Positions 16,300 through 26,371 are shown, counted from the first letter of the stretch. The stretch: 64,000 bases of DNA from Bradyrhizobium icense (GCF_001693385.1 NZ_CP016428.1:6882001-6946000), one strand, 5' to 3'. Notes: generated by a model not told the origin, from the sequence alone. Numbers and translations: made by a program.

Positions 16300-16734
16300 A
16301 TGATGCCGAAGTTCGCGCTCTCGATGCTGGTTGCCCTTGCGGCTTGCGCACCGCTCCAGGAGGCTGCGGCACAGGAAAGCACGCTCGGCGGCGCACTGTT
16401 CGGCGGCGCGGCCGGAGCCATCGTCGGCGGCGCGCTCGGCGGCGGCCGCGGAGCTGCGGTCGGCGCGATCGTAGGGGCCACGACGGGAGCCGCGATCGGC
16501 GCCCAGGGCGAGCCGCGGCCCGGCGGCTATCGCTACTATCAGGGCGGCTGCTACGTGGAGCAGCCCGGCGGATGGCAGGAAGTTTCGCCGCGGTATTGCG
16601 GCGTCCAGGCGCAATACGCACCGCCGCCGCCCCGATACTATGACAACACACCGCGCTGCATGCGTTCGTCGACCTATGATCCGCGCCGCGGCACCTTCAT
16701 CGGCCGTGACGGCTACGAACGCCCCTGCCCGTAA
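16300..16734 (+). CDS. exported glycine-zipper protein with BA14K-like tail
   Basis: A 144-aa protein with an N-terminal signal (ALSMLVALAACAPLQEAAA; LAAC could be a lipobox). A glycine-zipper segment follows (GGALFGGAAGAIVGGALGGG and GAIVGATTGAAIGAQ), likely membrane-inserting. The C-terminus, CMRSSTYDPRRGTFIGRDGY, matches the BA14K-type lectin-like motif seen in Rhizobiales surface proteins. GGAGAACTGAC before ATG 16300 fixes the start. Outer-membrane or periplasmic location inferred. Confidence 0.8.
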   Translation: MMPKFALSMLVALAACAPLQEAAAQESTLGGALFGGAAGAIVGGALGGGRGAAVGAIVGATTGAAIGAQGEPRPGGYRYYQGGCYVEQPGGWQEVSPRYCGVQAQYAPPPPRYYDNTPRCMRSSTYDPRRGTFIGRDGYERPCP

Positions 16735-16737
16735 GAG

Positions 16738-17166
16738 TCAGGTCTTGATCACGCCGTCCGGACTGACCGGCTGCGGACGGCCGTTGTCGTCGATCGAGAC
16801 ATAGGTGAAGTTGCCGTCGGTCACCAGGATCTGTTGCAACTCCTTGCGGCGTACGACCCAGGCTTCGAGATGAACCGTGATCGAGGTGCGCCCGACCCGC
16901 ACCAGATTGGCGTAGACTGAAACGAGGTCGCCGACATAGACGGCCTTGCGGAAATTCATCGCCTCGATCGCAACCGTCACGGTGCGTGACTTGGCGATCT
17001 TGGAAGCGAACACGCCGCCGCCGATATCCATCTGGCTGAGCAGCCAGCCGCCGAAAATGTCGCCATTGGCATTGGTGTCGGCCGGCATCGCCAACGTGCG
17101 AATACAGAGATCTCCGCGCGTCTCGGTTTCGGTGTTGAGCGGCGCGTTCACATGGGTCTCCGTCAC
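16738..17166 (-). CDS. yciA: acyl-CoA thioesterase (YciA-type hotdog)
   Basis: A 142-aa single-hotdog thioesterase hydrolysing acyl-CoA to free acid and CoA. The family motif TLAMPADTNANGDIFGGWLL contains the catalytic Asp in NGDIFGGW, followed by SQMDIGGG. The start overlaps the fadJ stop (ATGA), making it the last gene of the fad operon, where it may relieve CoA sequestration during beta-oxidation. Confidence 0.9.
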   Translation of the reverse strand: MTETHVNAPLNTETETRGDLCIRTLAMPADTNANGDIFGGWLLSQMDIGGGVFASKIAKSRTVTVAIEAMNFRKAVYVGDLVSVYANLVRVGRTSITVHLEAWVVRRKELQQILVTDGNFTYVSIDDNGRPQPVSPDGVIKT

Positions 17167-19256
17167 TTGAAAGTCTCCCAGCCGGCATCCGGCACAAATC
17201 TTCCGCCGAATTTGTCGGTCAGCGCGTCCAATGTCGAGACCACGTTCTCCACGCCGCGGGTACGCGCATAGTTCAAGGGACCACCGCGGAACGGCGCGTA
17301 GCCGGTGCCGAAGATGACCGCACCGTCGACCACGTCGGCATTGTCGACGATGCCCTCACGCAGACATGCGACGCATACATTCGACATCGGCAGAATCAGC
17401 CGGTCGATCATTTCCGCCGACGGCTCTGAGATCGCGGACATGGCGCCGGTTTCGGCCTTGCCGCCCTTCCAGGTGTAAAAACCCTTGCCGGTCTTGCGGC
17501 CGAGTTCGCCTTTGGCCACTTTTTCGCGCAACCAGGCCGGCGTCGGCGGCAACTGGTCACCGAACTTCGAGCGCAGCATGTCGCCGACATCGAGACAGAT
17601 GTCGAGGCCGACCTGATCGGCGAGTTCGATCGGCCCCATCGGCATGCCGAATTTCTTTGCGGCCGCATCGATCACCGTCTTGTCGATCTTCTCGTCCAGC
17701 ATCAGCATCGCTTCCAGCATGTAGGGCGTCAGCGCGCGGTTGACGAGGAAACCGGGTGAGGACTTCACGGGCAGCGGCAGGCGGTCGATGGCGCCGACGA
17801 ACGCCAGCGCCTCCGCCAGGAGTTGCACATCCGTGCCGTCATGGCTGACGACTTCGACGAGTTGCAGCCGCGATACCGGGTTGAAGAAGTGCAGCCCGAC
17901 CAGCCGCTCCGGCTTTTGCAGCGTGGTGCGAAGATCCTGCAGCGGTATGCTCGACGTGTTGGTGGCGAGGATCGCGCCCGGCTTCATCTTCGGCTCGATC
18001 CCGGCATAGACCTTCTGCTTCAGCTCCAGCTTCTCCGGCACCGCCTCGATGATGAGATCGGCGTTGCGGACGCCCTCGGCGTGCATGTCCGGCATCAGCC
18101 GGTCCAGCACATCGCGCATGGCAGTCCGCTTGCGCAGGATCTTGCCGTAGAGATCGGCGGCGCGCTTGATCGCGCCTGCGATCGGCTCCGGCTTCATGTC
18201 GGCTAGCGTCACCCGCAAATCCTGGCCGGCGCACCAGGCGGCGATATCGCCCCCCATCGCGCCGGCGCCGATGACGTGGACATGCTCGATCTTGTTGCCT
18301 GATCCCGCGAGCTTCTTCATCTGCTCGCGCAGGAAGAACACGCGGATCAGGTTCTGAGCAGTCGGCGTCACCATCAATCTGGCGAAAGACGCTTTCTCCG
18401 CATTCAGCATCGCCCGCCGGTCGCCGCCATGCTTTTCCCAGAGATCGATCAGCGCATAGGGCGCGGGATAGTGCTCCTCTCGCGCGGCCTTCGCAGCCTC
18501 GCTGCGCATCCGCCCGGCGAGGAATCCTCGGGCAAAGCCGAGGTTGACCAGATTGTTCAGCAGCCCGGGCTTCGCGCGCTTCAAACGGCCGGACACCGCG
18601 TCTTTCATGGCATTGCGCACGTGGCGTTCCTGTGTCACGGCATCGACCAGCCCGAGCGATTTTGCGCGGCGGGCATCGATGGTCTTGCCGGTCAGCATCA
18701 GCGGCATCGCCTGCATCGGATTGACGAGCTGCGTGAAGCGTACGGTGCCACCGAGGCCGGGATGCAGGCCGAGCATCACCTCGGGAAAGCCGAACCGCGC
18801 GCCCTCGATCGCAATCCGCATCTGGCAGGCCAGCGCCACCTCCAGGCCGCCGCCAAGGCAGAAGCCGTGGATTACGGCGACACTCGGAACGCGCAAGGCC
18901 TCGAGACGATCGATTACCGCATGCGCGCGGCCGATCTCGGTCTCGACTGCTGCCACGTCGGTCGCGCCGCGAAAGGCGTTGACGTCGGCACCGGCGATGA
19001 AGCCGGATTTTTTGGCGGAACGAATGACGAGGCCCGTGGGACGCTGGCCCTCCAGCTCGGACAAAACCTTGTCGAGTTCCTCGATCAGGTCCGCCGACAG
19101 CGTATTGGCGCTGGTACCTTCGCGATCGAACAACAACCAGGCGACGCCGTCGCCATCGCGGGTCAGCCGGAAATTCTTATACGGGCTACTGGCGTCAGGC
19201 TTCGGCCCGAGTTCGAGCAGGCGATCGCCGAGAACGTTCATGATCTGGCTATCCAT
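17163..19256 (-). CDS. fadJ: 3-hydroxyacyl-CoA dehydrogenase / enoyl-CoA hydratase (bifunctional)
   Basis: Multifunctional beta-oxidation alpha subunit, 697 aa. The N-terminal crotonase half has the oxyanion-hole segment VIHGFCLGGGLEVALACQM and the FPEVMLGLHPGLGGTVRF motif with the catalytic Glu. The central NAD-binding domain starts HVIGAGAMGGDIAAWC. Two C-terminal HCDH domains follow (HFFNPVSRLQLVEVV; FLVNRALTPYMLEAM). ATG 19256 is chosen because it begins just after the thiolase stop. Works with the thiolase and FadE encoded upstream. fadB and fadJ cannot be told apart with certainty. Confidence 0.92.
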   Translation of the reverse strand: MDSQIMNVLGDRLLELGPKPDASSPYKNFRLTRDGDGVAWLLFDREGTSANTLSADLIEELDKVLSELEGQRPTGLVIRSAKKSGFIAGADVNAFRGATDVAAVETEIGRAHAVIDRLEALRVPSVAVIHGFCLGGGLEVALACQMRIAIEGARFGFPEVMLGLHPGLGGTVRFTQLVNPMQAMPLMLTGKTIDARRAKSLGLVDAVTQERHVRNAMKDAVSGRLKRAKPGLLNNLVNLGFARGFLAGRMRSEAAKAAREEHYPAPYALIDLWEKHGGDRRAMLNAEKASFARLMVTPTAQNLIRVFFLREQMKKLAGSGNKIEHVHVIGAGAMGGDIAAWCAGQDLRVTLADMKPEPIAGAIKRAADLYGKILRKRTAMRDVLDRLMPDMHAEGVRNADLIIEAVPEKLELKQKVYAGIEPKMKPGAILATNTSSIPLQDLRTTLQKPERLVGLHFFNPVSRLQLVEVVSHDGTDVQLLAEALAFVGAIDRLPLPVKSSPGFLVNRALTPYMLEAMLMLDEKIDKTVIDAAAKKFGMPMGPIELADQVGLDICLDVGDMLRSKFGDQLPPTPAWLREKVAKGELGRKTGKGFYTWKGGKAETGAMSAISEPSAEMIDRLILPMSNVCVACLREGIVDNADVVDGAVIFGTGYAPFRGGPLNYARTRGVENVVSTLDALTDKFGGRFVPDAGWETFK

Positions 19257-19258
19257 GC

Positions 19259-20542
19259 TCACACCGTCTCGATCAGCATCGCGCCGCCCTGCCCGCCGCC
19301 GATACATTCGGTGGCGATGCCGCGCCTGGTGCCCAACCGCTTCATGGCATTGACGAGGTGCAGCACGATGCGGTTGCCGCTGCAGCCCACAGGATGACCG
19401 AGGCTGATCGCGCCGCCATCGACGTTCAGCTTCGCCTGATCGAGTTCGCCCGCCGCACCGTCAAGGCCGAGAATCTCCTTGCAGAATTTTTCGTCGTTCC
19501 AGGCGGCGAGACAGCCCAGCACCTGCGTCGCAAACGCCTCGTTCAATTCCCAGGTCTCGATATCGGAAAGGGTCAGCTCGTTGCGCTTGAGAAGCTCCGT
19601 CGCCGACAGCACCGGCCCCAGGCCCATGATGCCGGGATCGAGCGCCGACCACTGGCTGTCAAGGATGACCGCCTTCGGCGTCAGGCCGTGCCTGGCGACC
19701 GCCTCTTCGGAAGCGAGGATCACCCAGGACGCACCGTCAGTGATCTGCGAGGAGTTGCCGGCAGTGACCTTGCCCCAAGGACGCTCGAACACCGGCTTCA
19801 GTTTCGCCAAACTCTCCGGCGTCGAGTCCGGCCGCACGCCGTCATCACGATCGTAGAACTTTCCGTCGCGCGCGAATGCGGTCTCTACTTCGTCCTTGAG
19901 CCAGCCCTGCGATTGCGCCTTTGCGAGTCGCTTGTGGCTTTCGGCAGCATAGGCATCGGATTGCTCGCGGGTGATGCCGAAGAGATGGCCGACCACTTCG
20001 GCGGTTTGACCCATATTGAGTTCGGTGATGGGATCTGTCAGGCCGCGCTCGAGCCCGATGATCGGCTTGAAATAGCCGGGCTTGACCTTCAGCGCCGCCA
20101 TGATCCTGGCGCCGATGCCTTTGGCTCCGGCGAGGCCGGCAAACCAGCGCACCCCCTGTTGCGGCCAGACCAGTGGGGCATGGCTCAGCGCTTCGGCGCC
20201 GCCGGCCAGGATCAGGTCGGAGACGCCTTCGCGAATGTACCGGTAACCCGTATCGATCGATTGCATGCCCGAGCCGCAATTGATCTGCACCGTAAAGGCG
20301 ACCATCTTCTCGCCCATGCCGAGCCGCAGCGCTGCGACACGGGCCGGATTCATCTCGTCGGCGATGACGTTGACGCAGCCGAGGATGACCTGATCAAAGG
20401 CGGTCGGTGCGAACGGCTGCCGCGCCAACAGCGGCCGGCCGCATTGCGCGGCAAGATCGACCGGCGTGAACGGGCCCGGACCGGAGCGCGCCTTCAGGAA
20501 CGGCGTCCGGCTGCCGTCGACGATAAAGACCGGTCGCGCCAT
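19259..20542 (-). CDS. fadI: acetyl-CoA acyltransferase (thiolase)
   Basis: Thiolase of 427 aa, close to the FadI length. The acyl-accepting Cys is C89 in QINCGSGMQSID. The C-terminal motifs NVDGGAISLGHPVGCSGNR (active-site His) and CIGGGQGGAMLIE complete the triad; here the usual terminal active-site Cys is in ECIGGG. Cleaves 3-ketoacyl-CoA to acetyl-CoA and shortened acyl-CoA. Start and the preceding fadE stop overlap as TGATG. Confidence 0.92.
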   Translation of the reverse strand: MARPVFIVDGSRTPFLKARSGPGPFTPVDLAAQCGRPLLARQPFAPTAFDQVILGCVNVIADEMNPARVAALRLGMGEKMVAFTVQINCGSGMQSIDTGYRYIREGVSDLILAGGAEALSHAPLVWPQQGVRWFAGLAGAKGIGARIMAALKVKPGYFKPIIGLERGLTDPITELNMGQTAEVVGHLFGITREQSDAYAAESHKRLAKAQSQGWLKDEVETAFARDGKFYDRDDGVRPDSTPESLAKLKPVFERPWGKVTAGNSSQITDGASWVILASEEAVARHGLTPKAVILDSQWSALDPGIMGLGPVLSATELLKRNELTLSDIETWELNEAFATQVLGCLAAWNDEKFCKEILGLDGAAGELDQAKLNVDGGAISLGHPVGCSGNRIVLHLVNAMKRLGTRRGIATECIGGGQGGAMLIETV

Positions 20543-22809
20543 CAGCTTGCTGCCCTCTGTTCACCCAATTCCTGGAAGAACTGATGCACGTCGGCACCCT
20601 TCCTGTAAATTGGCGACAACGTCTCAGGGGCGAAATCGTCGACTTCGATCACCTTGGCAACGGCTTCATGTGCAGCCTGCAGCTTCTCGCCCTGCGCCTG
20701 GGTGATGACACCCTTCTTCACCGCCTCCTTCCAGTCATGCAGCCGCGCGGCGCGCATCTGCTTTGCGACGTCGTCCGCAGCGGTCACCAGCCGGAACGCC
20801 TTCTCCAGCCGCGCGATGCCGCCATCATCATCGACTGCCGACAGATCGGAGGTGAGCCGGTCGCGCGCCGCCGACGGCTCCAGCACGAGCTGCGCGCATT
20901 GATGCACGACGCGGTCGGACGGGCCGAGCACGCGCGCACCGAACGGCTGGATCAGGAATTTCAAGATCACAGCGACGAACCGGTTCGGCAGGTTGGCGAA
21001 GATTTCCGCAAAACGGTTCTCGATGGTCTTGAAGCCGCTCGCCATGCACCATTCGAGCGCGGCGAAATCTTCCCGCTGCCGCCCCTCGTCCTGCCAGCGT
21101 TTCAGCGCTGCCGACAACAGATAGAGTTCGGACAGGATATCGCCGAACCGGGCCGAGAGCATTTCCTTGCGCTTGAGCGCCCCGCCCAGCGTCAACAGCG
21201 CCATGTCGGCGCACAGCGCGAAGCCTGCGGAATAGCGCGAGAGCTGGCGACAGAATCGGGTTGCCTCGCCGGCATCGGGCGCCGGCGCAAACAGGCCGAA
21301 GGTCCAGCTCCGACCCCAGGCGCGGAACATCGTCTTGAAGCTGTGGCCGACATGACTCCAGAATGCCTTGTCGAAGGCTTCCAAGCCCTTGGCGCGGTCG
21401 GCTTCACCGAGCGCATTCATTTCCTCCAGCAGGAATGGATGCGCGCGTATCGCACCTTGCCCGAACACGATGAGATTTCGCGTGAGGATGTTGGCACCTT
21501 CAACGGTAATGCCGACCGGCACCGCGCGATAGAGGCTACCCAGGTAATTCTGCGGTCCGTCGATCACGGCCTTGCCGCCATGGATATCCATGGCATCGTC
21601 GATCACGATCCGCATCCGCTCGGTGGCGTGCAGCTTCATGATGCCGGAGATGACGGCCGGATGATGTCCCTGGTTGAGCGCCGCGCAGGTCAGCCGCCGC
21701 GCGGCATCGAGCAGATAGGCGGTGCCGGCGATACGGGCGAGCGGCTCCTCGATGCCTTCGAACTTTCCGATGGAAATGCCGAACTGCTCTCGGATTCGGG
21801 CATAGGCCCCGGTGGTGCGTGCCGCATAGGCCGCCCCTGCGGCCGACAGCGACGGCAGCGAGATGCCGCGGCCGGCAGCCAGCGCCGTCATCAGCATCTT
21901 CCAGCCCTGACCGAGACGCTCCTGACCCCCGATGATGTAGTCCATCGGAATGAACACGTCGCGGCCCCAGTTCGGGCCGTTCTGGAACACCTGCATCGCC
22001 GGCAGGTGGCGCCGACCGATCTCGACGCCGGGTAGATGGGTCGGGATCAGGGCTACGGTAATGCCGAGGTCTTCCTGCTGGCCCACGAGATGATCGGGGT
22101 CATAGGCCTTGAAGGCGAGACCAAGCAGCGTCGAGACCGGTCCTAGCGTGATGTATCGCTTGTGCCAGTTCAGCCGAAGGCCGATGACTTCCTGGCCCTC
22201 GAAACTGCCCTTGCAGATGATGCCGGTGTCAACCATCGAGGCCGCGTCCGAGCCGGCTTCAGGACTGGTCAGGCCGAAGCAAGGAATGTCGGCGCCTTCG
22301 GCGAGCCGCGGCAGCCATCTATCCTGCTGCTCCTTGGTACCGAAGCGCATCAACAACTCGCCCGGGCCGAGCGAATTCGGCACCATCACGGTGACGGCCG
22401 CGGTCAGCGAGCGCGACGAAAGCTTTCGCACCACTTCCGAATGCGCATAGGGCGAGAAGCCGAGCCCGCCAAATTCCTTCGGAATGATCATGCCGAAGAA
22501 TTTGTGGCGCTTGATGAAGGACCACGCCTCCGGCGGCAGATCGCGCCATTCCCAGTTGATCTTCCATTCGTCGAGCATGGCGCAAAGCTCATCGACGGGG
22601 CCGCTGAGAAAGGCCTGTTCTTCTTCAGTCAGCGTCGCCGGCGCGACAGCCAGCAATTTCGACCAGTCCGGATTGCCGGTGAAGAGATCGGCGTCCCACC
22701 AGACGTCGCCCGCCTCCAGCGCCTCGCGCTCAGTATCAGACATCGCGGGCATAGCGCCGCGCGCGAAAGAGAAGATCGGTTTGCTGATGAAATTGCGGCG
22801 GAAGCTCAT
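20542..22809 (-). CDS. fadE: long acyl-CoA dehydrogenase with DUF1974 tail
   Basis: First dehydrogenation step of beta-oxidation; 755 aa, like enterobacterial FadE and larger than typical 380-aa ACADs. The acyl-CoA dehydrogenase core spans about residues 75-480 (CFGLTSPEAGSDAASM; GGKAVIDGPQNYLGSLYR; VPVGITVEGANILTRNLIVF). A helical DUF1974 domain fills the rest. GAGGAGGT 4-5 bases before ATG 22809 is the strongest Shine-Dalgarno of the operon. Lead gene of fadE-fadI-fadJ-yciA. No regulator gene is adjacent. Confidence 0.92.
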   Translation of the reverse strand: MSFRRNFISKPIFSFARGAMPAMSDTEREALEAGDVWWDADLFTGNPDWSKLLAVAPATLTEEEQAFLSGPVDELCAMLDEWKINWEWRDLPPEAWSFIKRHKFFGMIIPKEFGGLGFSPYAHSEVVRKLSSRSLTAAVTVMVPNSLGPGELLMRFGTKEQQDRWLPRLAEGADIPCFGLTSPEAGSDAASMVDTGIICKGSFEGQEVIGLRLNWHKRYITLGPVSTLLGLAFKAYDPDHLVGQQEDLGITVALIPTHLPGVEIGRRHLPAMQVFQNGPNWGRDVFIPMDYIIGGQERLGQGWKMLMTALAAGRGISLPSLSAAGAAYAARTTGAYARIREQFGISIGKFEGIEEPLARIAGTAYLLDAARRLTCAALNQGHHPAVISGIMKLHATERMRIVIDDAMDIHGGKAVIDGPQNYLGSLYRAVPVGITVEGANILTRNLIVFGQGAIRAHPFLLEEMNALGEADRAKGLEAFDKAFWSHVGHSFKTMFRAWGRSWTFGLFAPAPDAGEATRFCRQLSRYSAGFALCADMALLTLGGALKRKEMLSARFGDILSELYLLSAALKRWQDEGRQREDFAALEWCMASGFKTIENRFAEIFANLPNRFVAVILKFLIQPFGARVLGPSDRVVHQCAQLVLEPSAARDRLTSDLSAVDDDGGIARLEKAFRLVTAADDVAKQMRAARLHDWKEAVKKGVITQAQGEKLQAAHEAVAKVIEVDDFAPETLSPIYRKGADVHQFFQELGEQRAAS

Positions 22810-23063
22810 GGCGACCTCCTCATGATCGGGGCGCGACGTCTCGCCTCACCTATACCAAACATGGGTTCATCCTAGCGGAAAAGCACGGGTTTCGGAGACG
22901 CTTCGCATCGGGAAACGAAGCGAAACTGAACTTGGAGATAACGGCGGAGGCCCGGGCCCCGTTCCCAAAATGCATGCATTGTCCGACGTTTAGAGACCGG
23001 CAACGTTGCCGGACGGATGCCGCGCTGGAGTGCCCACCGGTCTCAACCGCGGGCATACCGGTG

Positions 23064-23330
23064 TTATGAATCACGCTTGCTGCGGCGGCGCTCATTGGGG
23101 ACGAACACGGCAAATACTTCCCTGACGCGAACGGCAGGCGTGACATCGCGGGTAAAGCGTCGCTCCGCGGTCGCACGGGTTTCCTCCACGCGAGGCGCGT
23201 AAAGCGCGCTCCCGTACAGCGATCCATCGAAGCGCAAATTGCTTTCGTCGTCGGTAAGGTAAGCGTTCGAAACAAACAGCAATACGAGCAGTGTCGATCC
23301 CACGACGGTAAAATATTTGAAAATGGGCAT
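23064..23330 (-). CDS. small membrane-anchored protein, 88 aa
   Basis: An N-terminal helix (YFTVVGSTLLVLLFVSNAYL, residues ~6-25) is followed by a charged Arg-rich region (NLRFDGSLYGSALYAPR, then VEETRATAERRFTRDVTPAV). Similar 'single helix plus LRFDGSxYxSALYAPR' proteins are common in Bradyrhizobium-like genomes; function unknown. Probably inner-membrane anchored. AAGAAGGGAGA upstream of 23330 supports the start. Stands alone. Confidence 0.65.
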   Translation of the reverse strand: MPIFKYFTVVGSTLLVLLFVSNAYLTDDESNLRFDGSLYGSALYAPRVEETRATAERRFTRDVTPAVRVREVFAVFVPNERRRSKRDS

Positions 23331-23466
23331 TGGTGGACGAGTCTCCCTTCTTGCGAAGAAGGGTGGACCGTTCGCAATGAATGCTGAGTTTAACCGTGCC
23401 CAGCTTTTGCCGGAGCGGTTGGCTGGCGGTTGCGAATTTATGACGAATTTTAGTGAATAGCCCTCT

Positions 23467-23506
23467 CGTCATTCCGGGGCTCGCGAAGCGAGAGCCCGGA
23501 ATGACG
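23467..23506. repeat. intergenic palindrome CGTCATTCCGGG
   Basis: CGTCATTCCGGG (23467-23478) pairs with CCCGGAATGACG (23495-23506) around GCTCGCGAAGCGAGAG, itself self-complementary. It forms a long near-perfect stem between the SMP-30 gene end and the small membrane gene. REP-like; it could also serve as a transcript-end structure. Confidence 0.65.
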
Positions 23507-23527
23507 TCGTGGAGCAAGGTTAGCCGG

Positions 23528-24766
23528 TCAGCCCGGCCCCGCACCCTGCGTCGCCGTGTACACGGCGTAGAGCGACTGGCTCGCAGCCATGAACAGGCGG
23601 TTGCGCTTGGGGCCGCCGAAGCAGATGTTGCCGCACACTTCGGGCAAACGGATGCGGCCGATCAGCTTGCCTTCCGGGGACCATATCGTCACGCCGCTGT
23701 AGCCGACGGCGCGGCCGGCATTGCTGGAGCACCAGACATTACCGTTGACGTCACAGCGCACGCCGTCGGGTCCGCACTTCACCCCGTCGACCATCAAATC
23801 GCTGAACCGCTTGTGGTTGGTCAGCTTGTTGTCGGTGCCGACGTCGAACACGAACATGTCGCCCTTGCCGCCCGGACCGGTGTCGCCCGGTCCCTTGCCG
23901 GTGGAGGCGACGTACAGCTTCTTGTAGTCGGGCGAGAAACAGAGGCCGTTGGGATCCGGCACCTGTTCTTCGGTCACGACGAGATCGACACGACCGGACG
24001 GATCGATGCGATAACAGTTGGTCGGCAGTTCGCGCTTGCCCGGCACGAAGCCTGCCGGCTGGCCGATCCGCGGGTTGAGCTTGCCGGCAGGATTGCTCGG
24101 CCCACCCGCAACGTCTGGCTCACCCTCATAGAGCATGCCACCATAGGGCGGATCGGTGAACCAGTAACTGCCGTCGGGATGCGCGACGACATCGTTCGGC
24201 GAGTTCAGCTTCTTGCCGTTATAGGAGTCAGCCAGCACGGTAGCGGTGCCGTCATGCTCGTAACGCACGACGCGCCGCGTGAGATGCTCGCAGGAAAGCT
24301 GTCGTCCCTGGAAATCGAACGAGTTGCCGTTACTGTTGTTGGACGGCGCGCGGAAGACGCTGACGTGACCGTCATCCTCCGACCATCGCATCTGCCTGTT
24401 ATTTGGAATGTCGCTCCACAGGAGATAGCGCCCTTGCGCGCTCCAGGCGGGGCCTTCGGCCCACAACAGACCGGTGTAGAGGCGCTTGATCGCCGTGTTG
24501 GGCTGGGCAAGATTATTGAAGGACGGGTCGACGGCGATGATGTCGGGGTCCCAGAAATACGTGGTGGGGGCACCGCGCGGGCTGAAATCGCGCGGCGGGC
24601 TGGTGACTGTTGACGGTGGCGCCACCGGGCCGGTCTGAGCCAATGCGGTGCCGGCCCCCGCCACGGTGGCACCGGCGCATAGCGCCAACCCCTGCACAAG
24701 CGTTCGTCGTGAGATCGCGACTGCTGGATCATGCTGTTGTGAATCGCGCCGCTCCTGGCGTGTCAT
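23528..24766 (-). CDS. Tat-exported SMP-30/gluconolactonase-family protein
   Basis: A 412-aa six-bladed beta-propeller of the SMP-30/gluconolactonase class. The twin-arginine signal SRRTLVQGLALCAGAT lies at about residues 19-34, with a cleavage region ending ALAQ. Propeller motifs include LLWAEGPAWSAQGRYLLWSD (metal Glu in the first blade), KLNSPNDVVAHPDGSYWFTD and DPNGLCFSPDYKKLYVA. Probably a periplasmic metal-dependent lactonase; substrate unknown. ATG 24766 follows GGGAGGATGCG. Isolated gene. Confidence 0.87.
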   Translation of the reverse strand: MTRQERRDSQQHDPAVAISRRTLVQGLALCAGATVAGAGTALAQTGPVAPPSTVTSPPRDFSPRGAPTTYFWDPDIIAVDPSFNNLAQPNTAIKRLYTGLLWAEGPAWSAQGRYLLWSDIPNNRQMRWSEDDGHVSVFRAPSNNSNGNSFDFQGRQLSCEHLTRRVVRYEHDGTATVLADSYNGKKLNSPNDVVAHPDGSYWFTDPPYGGMLYEGEPDVAGGPSNPAGKLNPRIGQPAGFVPGKRELPTNCYRIDPSGRVDLVVTEEQVPDPNGLCFSPDYKKLYVASTGKGPGDTGPGGKGDMFVFDVGTDNKLTNHKRFSDLMVDGVKCGPDGVRCDVNGNVWCSSNAGRAVGYSGVTIWSPEGKLIGRIRLPEVCGNICFGGPKRNRLFMAASQSLYAVYTATQGAGPG

Positions 24767-25044
24767 CGCATCCTCCCAATCTGTTCGCCGGCCGTTGATC
24801 CGGCCTGGCAACCTGAGGTTAACCAAGTCCGCACCTGGTTACGAGAGCTGCTTTTCGATTCACCTCTCTGCTCAAGCTTGCAGCCGAAAATGGCATTACC
24901 TCGTCCAACGCGTGTCTGTCGGGAAGCTCCGCCATCATCGCGCTTGGGGCAATTGCCCACGTGGCGATAAGGTGCGCAACATGCTAGTCATTCGACAACT
25001 GGTCGAATTCTCCGGCAAATCAATCGGCCCGCGGGGCAAATCAA

Positions 25045-26355
25045 ATGAAGATGCCGACTCGACGGATATTGCATTGCACCGCAGGATCTCCCGCCAAACG
25101 ACTTTTTGCTGCGGCCTTGTCATTGGCAATCTGGACTGAGATGGCCGCGGCCAACCAGGCGGCCAAGGCCCCGGCGCCGTCTCCAAGCAAGCTCGAACGT
25201 ATCACCGAATTTTTCAACAATGAGGTTACGACGGGGAAATTGCCGGGCGCCGTCGTGTTGATCCAGCAACATGGCAAGCCGGTCTATCTGAAGTGTTTCG
25301 GCGTTCAGGATGTCGAGACCAAAACTCCGATGACACCTGACACGATCTTTGCGCTTCATTCGATGACGAAGCCAATCACCAGTGTCGCGGCGATGATGTT
25401 GATCGACGCAGGCAAGCTCTCGCCCGCCGATCCCGCGTCCAAATTCATTCCGGAGTTCGCCGACGCGAAGGTACTTGTCGGTTCTGAAACTGTTGACGGC
25501 AAGAACGTTTTAACGCTTGTCCCGGCAGATCGGCCGGTGACCATTATGGACCTGTTACGCCATACGTCGGGCATCACATACGATTACATCGGCGGCAAGC
25601 TGATCATGAAGGCCTATTCGGAATCAGGCCTTTTCGATGGACGTTATGACAACAAGGTGTTTGCCGATCGCATCGCCAGATTGCCGCTGGCACGACAACC
25701 CGGAACGCTTTGGCGTTACGGACATTCAACAGACGTCCTCGGACGCATCATCGAGATCGTATCCGGGCAGACGCTCTATCAGTTTGAAAAGCAGCACATC
25801 TTCGATCCGCTCGGCATGACCAGCACGAAGTTCGTGCTGGAAAGTGTCGAGGAACACGCGCGGATGGCGGAGCCGCTGCCAAGCGATACCATCCTGAAAC
25901 TTTCAGAGGCCGAACGGCGCGCCCATCCGGAATGGGAGTCCGGCGGCGGCGGGCTGGTTTCGACGCTGAACGACTATGCCCGTTTTGCCCAAATGATCCT
26001 CAACGGCGGGCAGCTCGACGGCAAACGCTACCTTAGCCCGGCCGCATTCAAGTCGATGACGTCAGACCATATCGGGCCTGGCTCCGGCGTTGCGCGGGAT
26101 TATTACTACTTTCCCGGAGATGGCTTTGGCTACGGCTATGGTTTTGCCGTGCGCACCGATCCGGGAAATGCCAAGCCGCCTCCGCCAGGTTCAATCGGCG
26201 AACTCAAATGGGATAGCGGCAGCGGCACCTATTTCGGTGTCGACCCAAAGCTGGACATGATTTACATCATGCTCGAGCAGACCCAGAACGAACGCGGACG
26301 GATCACACCCGCGTTCAGGAAGCTGGTTTACGACGCGTTTGCCACGGACGAATGA
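25045..26355 (+). CDS. class C beta-lactamase-like serine hydrolase
   Basis: A 436-aa penicillin-binding-protein-like hydrolase with an N-terminal export signal (~residues 15-36). The SxxK nucleophile motif is HSMTKPIT (Ser106, Lys109), the second motif RYGHSTDVLG (Tyr), and the third motif is the WDSGSGTYF region. DLLRHTSGITYDY is diagnostic of this esterase/peptidase group. Likely periplasmic esterase or D-aminopeptidase; not evidence for clinical beta-lactam resistance. Convergent with the channel gene, 16 bp apart. Confidence 0.87.
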   Translation: MKMPTRRILHCTAGSPAKRLFAAALSLAIWTEMAAANQAAKAPAPSPSKLERITEFFNNEVTTGKLPGAVVLIQQHGKPVYLKCFGVQDVETKTPMTPDTIFALHSMTKPITSVAAMMLIDAGKLSPADPASKFIPEFADAKVLVGSETVDGKNVLTLVPADRPVTIMDLLRHTSGITYDYIGGKLIMKAYSESGLFDGRYDNKVFADRIARLPLARQPGTLWRYGHSTDVLGRIIEIVSGQTLYQFEKQHIFDPLGMTSTKFVLESVEEHARMAEPLPSDTILKLSEAERRAHPEWESGGGGLVSTLNDYARFAQMILNGGQLDGKRYLSPAAFKSMTSDHIGPGSGVARDYYYFPGDGFGYGYGFAVRTDPGNAKPPPPGSIGELKWDSGSGTYFGVDPKLDMIYIMLEQTQNERGRITPAFRKLVYDAFATDE

Positions 26356-26371
26356 TCGGGTGGCAGCCGCG

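Noticed and set aside
20584..22035. 483-aa plus-strand open frame
   Set aside because: Antisense to fadE; composition is His/Arg-rich and no domain is recognisable.
25045..26355. Beta-lactam resistance gene
   Set aside because: SxxK and YxxS motifs show only the broad serine-hydrolase family; such proteins are mostly esterases or peptidases.
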